Positions 61,701 to 64,000 of a DNA stretch of 64,000 nt are shown here, in pieces. The notes below the pieces were generated by a model. The model did not search any database. It was not told where the DNA came from and saw nothing but the letters and a program-made list of their open reading frames with translations. Both the position numbers and the translations under genes were made by a program. How positions within the stretch are numbered: position 1 is the first letter of the stretch; each line of letters starts with the position of its first letter. Source of the stretch: Bacteroidetes bacterium UBA1941 (GTDB taxonomy: Bacteria > Bacteroidota > Bacteroidia > Chitinophagales > LD1); assembly GCA_002336805.1 (NCBI GenBank), contig DDEZ01000012.1, forward strand, positions 383,594 to 447,593, read 5' to 3'.

Positions 61701-64000
61701 GTTTGTACTGATGGTATCCTGATTAGCCAGAGGCCTGTGGTTGATGAGGTTCACTGTGTAGTGTACCCACGCTGTATCACACTGTGCAGGAGTCCTCGTA
61801 TCGCATACACGATACTGGAGTGAGTCCTGACCGAAGAAGTACTGCGCCGGTATGTAGGCCACAGATGGGCTGCTCACAGCGGCTATGCCATGTGTAGGCG
61901 GAGTGACGATAGATGTCACAGTGAGTACATCACCGTTTGGATCGATATCGTTATTCAGCACATTGACAAATGAGTACTCATCCTGGCAGATATGGCTGAA
62001 GTCATCCACAGCCACCGGAGGCAGGTTGTGATGAATAGTAGGCGTATCATACTTATTGATGGTCACAAATACCAGTGCTGTGTCGCACAGGCTGTTTGGC
62101 AGGCGGCTGGAGCTATCGCAGATCACATATGAGAATGTATCTACCACGATGCTGTCAGCTACTGTAGCCGGAGCGGTATAGTTTACAGTGTTATTGAGAC
62201 CTATAGTAGCTGTGCCACCCAGAGATGTAGACGCCGATACGGTAGTCACACGGATAGGGTTGCCATCAGGATCGCTGTCATTTGCTATGACATTGACATT
62301 GATAGTAGCACCAGGTACGGTCACACCGTAGTCATTGCTGGCTACAGGAGGATGATTCACAAATGTATCACCAGGGTTGGTCACGTTTACAAACACAGTA
62401 GCTGTATCGCAAAGTACATGTACCACATATGGTGATGTATCACAAACAACATACTGGAACTGATCGAGACCAGTGAAGCCTGTAGGTGGGAAGTAGTTTA
62501 CAGAACCATTGCCTGTAGTCACTACTGTACCACCCTGGCTGCTGGTAGTACCGGCAGGGTAACTATAGTGCAGAGGGTCACCGTTAGGGTCGAATGCACC
62601 ACTTGCTACATTCACACCCAGTGGTGTATTCTCTGGAGTGCTTACGTAGATGTCGTTTGCAACAGGAGGCAGGTTCTGGCCCGCTACATTGATGTAAGCT
62701 ACAGCTGTATCGCACTTAGGAGCCGGAGCATGTGCAGAGAGCGTATCGCATATTACGTATGTGAAGCTATCTACAGGCTGGCCATTGATGCTATGCAGGT
62801 ATGGTACCGGAGTGTAGGTCACGTCACCATTGGTGCTCACACTGCTGATCGTGCCATTATGCACACCAGATATGATCGTAGGAGTGCCCAGTGGATCACC
62901 ATCAGGATCGCTGTCGTTGCCCTTCACGTTCACTACAGCATTCACAGCATTTTGTGGTACTGTCAGGTGGTCATCCACAGCCAGTGGCGGCCTGTTGGCT
63001 ACCGGAGTATCTACCAGGTTGATGGTCACTACTACGAGTGCCTGTGCACACAGTGCAGGATATACTGCGTCACAAACCTGATAGCGCACGGTATCATAGT
63101 AGATACCAGCCGGCAGGCCTGTATTGATGGTCTCTACCACATTGCCACTGCCGTCTACAGACCATACACCATGAGGAGTACCGATCACAGAGACAATAGT
63201 AGGAGTAGTGAGCGGATTGCCCTGAGGGTCGCTGTCATTACCACGTACATTCACTACAGCCGGTGTACCGGTGGTAGTAGCGTAGTCATTGTTAGCCACT
63301 GGAGGCAGTGGAGATGCTGTATCAGGAACGATAGTAGCTACTATCACGCTGGTAGCACAGAGTACGTGTACAGGATACTGATCTGTATCGCATACCTGAT
63401 ACTGTATAGCATATGTACCCGGTACAGAGCCGGTGATGGTGTAGCCACCGTTGCCGGTGCGTACGATATGCAGGCTAGGATCCGGCGTACCGATGATCGT
63501 GATGGTCAGTGGATCAGCATTAGGGTCACTCACTGCCAGCAGTACATTCACATCATGTGGCGTACCTACCAGCTGGGTGTACCTTACTGTATCTGCTGTA
63601 GGTGGCAGGTTAGCAGGATTTACGAATACGTAAACATTTGCTGTATCACAGAGACCTACAGGAGGGTTGATAGAAAGGGTGTCACACACGCGGTATGTGA
63701 AGCTATCTATAGGCTGGTTATTGATGCTGTGTACGCCCGGATTAGGCACATATACTACTGTACCATTGCTGCTCACGCTGGTGATAGTACCTGCGGTAGT
63801 AGCGGTCAGTATAGCCGGAGTACCCAGCGGATCGCCATCAGGATCGCTGTCGTTGCCCTTCACATTTACGTTTACAGGGGTACCCTGAGCTACGCTCACG
63901 TGATCATCTACTGCCACAGGAGGCCTGTTGGCCGGTACATCTATCTCATTGATAGTGATGATGAGCATAGCGCAAGATGACAGTGGCTGAGGCGCTATAG
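55716..64000 (-). CDS. Giant Ig-like tandem-repeat T9SS type B surface protein (5' end outside window)
   Basis: The frame is open to the edge of the window, so the N-terminus lies beyond base 64000; the ATG at 63968 is internal. The visible 2760 residues contain 26 complete and one partial Ig/cadherin-like repeat of about 93-118 residues. The core pattern is PPVAVDDY ... VNVxxNDSDPDGDPL ... HGT ... YTPxxGYxGxDSFxYxxCDxxxxxLCDTAxVxVxV. Nearly all units have the Cys pair CD...LCDT; five units have six cysteines. The last 90 residues (55719-55988) form the CHU_C type B tail (GFSPNDDGYNDVFQFPC, IKIFNRWGDVVYES, PDGTYYFIYQY). T9SS should export it, and PorP/SprF downstream is the likely anchor. A role in adhesion or gliding is inference from SprB-like loci. 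Confidence 0.93.
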   Translation of the reverse strand, partial: IAPQPLSSCAMLIITINEIDVPANRPPVAVDDHVSVAQGTPVNVNVKGNDSDPDGDPLGTPAILTATTAGTITSVSSNGTVVYVPNPGVHSINNQPIDSFTYRVCDTLSINPPVGLCDTANVYVFVNPANLPPTADTVRYTQLVGTPHDVNVLLAVSDPNADPLTITIIGTPDPSLHIVRTGNGGYTITGSVPGTYAIQYQVCDTDQYPVHVLCATSVIVATIVPDTASPLPPVANNDYATTTGTPAVVNVRGNDSDPQGNPLTTPTIVSVIGTPHGVWSVDGSGNVVETINTGLPAGIYYDTVRYQVCDAVYPALCAQALVVVTINLVDTPVANRPPLAVDDHLTVPQNAVNAVVNVKGNDSDPDGDPLGTPTIISGVHNGTISSVSTNGDVTYTPVPYLHSINGQPVDSFTYVICDTLSAHAPAPKCDTAVAYINVAGQNLPPVANDIYVSTPENTPLGVNVASGAFDPNGDPLHYSYPAGTTSSQGGTVVTTGNGSVNYFPPTGFTGLDQFQYVVCDTSPYVVHVLCDTATVFVNVTNPGDTFVNHPPVASNDYGVTVPGATINVNVIANDSDPDGNPIRVTTVSASTSLGGTATIGLNNTVNYTAPATVADSIVVDTFSYVICDSSSRLPNSLCDTALVFVTINKYDTPTIHHNLPPVAVDDFSHICQDEYSFVNVLNNDIDPNGDVLTVTSIVTPPTHGIAAVSSPSVAYIPAQYFFGQDSLQYRVCDTRTPAQCDTAWVHYTVNLINHRPLANQDTISTNMNTSVNVAVTANDDEPDHDSTTLAIVTPPVHGTAVQVGNTYTYTPTPGYAGDDTFYYRVCDVQNPTATYCSAYTPLCDVGMVSIHVLHHPPHIPPTYDTIPQNSPPVTICPLISDTDNNSVKVTSFPCGPYHGTAGFATSDSCLTYVPATDFVGNDSFCVVVCDNVVPALCDTDYVHITVVPQCIPPVAVADTFTVFHLVSGAVLNVIANDTNHTTSALSVSIITAPASGIAFVSGSTIRYTPTVTSGTDQFTYAICSVNPACTSCDTGTVFVNITGTPTTPPVAVNDTVRIPQDSSACVAVMTNDRPGSNPIHVTTACAPAHGTNSITAGGVICYVPTHGFFGVDSFCYTICDNGAPALCSTATVIVTVTPDPHPPVAVNDYATTTQTTPVVVNVGINDSDVDGNLNTGSVTLVTLPAHGAVTNIDPVTGTVTYIPTYPYLGVDSFKYSICDNTPVSLGGPLCATAMVYINVTPLNHPPHAPDTTVTIPQDSFILVCAAAIDVDPGQILTTASVCTPAHGSAVITLGSTCVTYVPAPGYVGTDSFCYVVCDNGTPGLCDTGVITVIVTPVPHCPKAVKDILNATAGTPVVINELNNDRNVGTIGAGYSVSILSGPDAGNTAVLNANGTITYTAAVGYVGIDHINYFVYDSVDHCGDSTQILIYVVDTACVGPVAFDDAATVCEGAIVSTNVLANDYLGNNTSAPAVSVIGIGSHGLGYVNTTTGLVEYAAPNLYHGLDTVTYQVCTSCPSGPRCDTGILAINILITNHAPVAVDDTALMVEDHTDTIDVVTNDYDVDGDPLTVSISAQPANGTLRVAGNKLIYTPNANYCGTDTFGYQITGLNGSPACPGQRAWDLGLVFVNITCVPDTPVIPDTLVHVPEDSIITVCIPYTDPDAGDHHTATVLCQPAHGTWVSVPTASDTPQTVCLTYKPDSNYHGIDSACIVICDNTTPTPLCDTSHVTIIVDPRNEPPVVQDQHVSTPQNTPVGVNISTGAFDPNGDPLTYTYPGGTYGPQSGTWTPDAHINGAGVYTPATGYVGVDSFRVIVCDNSPYFVNVLCDTAEVYINVYDTTGAPNHPPVANNDYAVTDTAQAIIVYVAANDLDPDGDQLTIPHIISGPTAGGHGDIGYNAANQVVFTPVGPFSSPITVDSFQYSICDTNTAHPVSGLCDTAWAYITINAVDTSVHHNLAPVAVDDNATTLYGHSVIIPVLHNDSDPNGDPIHVTTTVLPGDSVAQDGTVTVNADGTITYVPFTGPGRGPNANDPDTFYYVICDTSAYLPHSLCDTARVIVTVPNSVQAVNDTTLTGSSVAVTVNVKANDYDPELDSFYVVGTVTGPQHGTAVLTDSVNGIYTYTPNGTACSPTGGVVDSFAYEVEDVLGATDTAWVYIRVKCCQVLANDDTFSIYQGDTLLAGILVNDGLDASIPHHIAFANTTNLHGTLTVVGDSVIFRPDSGYCGTAFFTYVVSDTCGRDTANVSIHITCANIHAPTLVNDTVSLCYGLDTLIHVLANDYDLDSNAIAIDTFTQGSHGAVVRSGTGLLYTPVAGYMGRDTLTYRACDNGVPVLCSTAFVYIDIHKCSPPIIVDTTVHDTVLACSVNNTICIDSIYMGAGYTVHFAGFCDSSDHGLTVISTIDSTTGVYGTLCFTYTPNCDTTAGAGGYVGNDTLCLVICSNGIDTSCTNVHVIITVLPKPPVDSVWANNDVSFTCDAVDTIHVMANDGFAPNPGNPLTGTAIHLVAAGGSAGKAPVMGTVAIVGNDIVYSPNPSEVGTDTFQYVIADNGNPQQFDTATVFVYNCQLPPIHTVDDNGSCRDTSALVNTTATLHVIGNDTLIPATDTVMAIVTNPQHGHAVVNPDFTITFTPDSGFHGSDNLEYSICESVTGSTLVTCDTASVCINVVDTVTPCFFPTGFSPNDDGYNDVFQFPCAEKFPNATIKIFNRWGDVVYESVGPYRNDWSGTNMQGNKLPDGTYYFIYQYNDGSGKSEARFVVLHR
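57810..58790 (-). repeat. Three-domain block (repeats 19-21), duplicate of repeats 6-8
   Basis: Counting repeats from the window edge, units 19-21 share class, order and special phrases with units 6-8. Unit 19 has VSTPQNTPVGVN...GAFDPNGDPL, matching VSTPENTPLGVN...GAFDPNGDPL in unit 6. Units 20 and 7 share NHPPVA.NDY and a DPDG.. motif; units 21 and 8 share NL.PVAVDD. Confidence 0.65.
61743..62672 (-). repeat. Three-domain block (repeats 6-8) of the giant adhesin
   Basis: This block is similar to the three-domain block at 57810-58790 and lies 12 or so domains before it. Repeats 2-4 and 5-7 also follow the same three-unit period (VKGNDSDPDGDPLGTP is shared by units 2 and 5). Confidence 0.65.

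Noticed and set aside
62568..63980. A 470-residue plus-strand frame opposite the giant adhesin
   Set aside because: It is an antisense shadow of a repeat-rich gene, full of Cys/Tyr/Arg runs from reverse-complemented repeat codons.
1..64000. tRNA or rRNA genes
   Set aside because: No T-loop-like GTTCGAATC boxes with matching stems or rRNA-like conserved blocks were seen by eye; a tRNAscan run would be decisive.

Overview
The window comes from a Bacteroidota chromosome, most like the Chitinophagales/Chitinophagaceae by gene content. Evidence is the set of type IX secretion system (T9SS) cargo proteins (type A 'YPNP' tails and type B CHU_C tails), a PorP/SprF-family protein, a three-gene succinate dehydrogenase with a b558-type anchor, a PcrB-family prenylglyceryl phosphate synthase, Cys-type SelD, and TAnnTTTG promoter-like boxes with few Shine-Dalgarno sites. 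No rRNA, tRNA, CRISPR array, transposase or prophage was seen. Coding density is high and most genes are chromosomal housekeeping or surface genes.

Layout. 1-5.3 kb: the end of a T9SS type B surface protein, riboflavin synthase, a ComEC-like channel and a fatty-acid-hydroxylase-family protein. 5.3-11.2 kb (minus strand): sdhC-sdhA-sdhB, then a glutamine-amidotransferase-like hydrolase and an aldehyde dehydrogenase that could together handle gamma-glutamyl-GABA and GABA and feed succinate to Sdh. 11.4-21.3 kb: kbl, a five-PAS histidine kinase, a DUF4258 lipoprotein, a DoxX-like membrane protein, a 1349-residue T9SS propeller/PKD protein and PcrB. 21.7-25.1 kb: B12-dependent ribonucleotide reductase.

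25.1-27.6 kb is an accessory island and the most unusual part. An AT-rich gene encodes two tandem helix-turn-helix-like repeats fused to a GIY-YIG nuclease-like domain. It is followed by a dense patch of palindromes. Five copies of a 48-52 bp palindrome have TTCG or TTTG tetranucleotide arms, an exactly central CTAG, and base changes that co-vary between the arms. Four copies form two composite modules (TTCG palindrome - double hairpin - TTTG palindrome) that bracket a small orphan gene and a ParE/RelE-type toxin-antitoxin pair; I called the antitoxin by reading the sequence. The double hairpin occurs twice more at 34.1-34.3 kb.

27.6-45 kb: T9SS propeller, OprB-like porin, two small surface proteins, TsaC/Sua5, a BadF/BcrA-type sugar kinase, a ClC transporter, an AraC regulator, an OmpA lipoprotein, selD-mnmH (selenouridine tRNA modification), two tandem alkylglycerol-monooxygenase-like membrane hydroxylases and a lipoprotein. 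44-52 kb: arginine decarboxylase, argS, a TPR protein, 3-hydroxyacyl-CoA dehydrogenase and a T9SS-exported M1 peptidase.

52.3-64 kb (minus strand): a surface-adhesin locus of a giant (>2750 residues, N-terminus outside the window) Ig-like tandem-repeat T9SS type B protein, a PorP/SprF partner and a TPR/PD40/OmpA protein. Five of its 26 complete repeats are a six-cysteine variant interleaved with two-cysteine repeats, and one three-domain block is duplicated.
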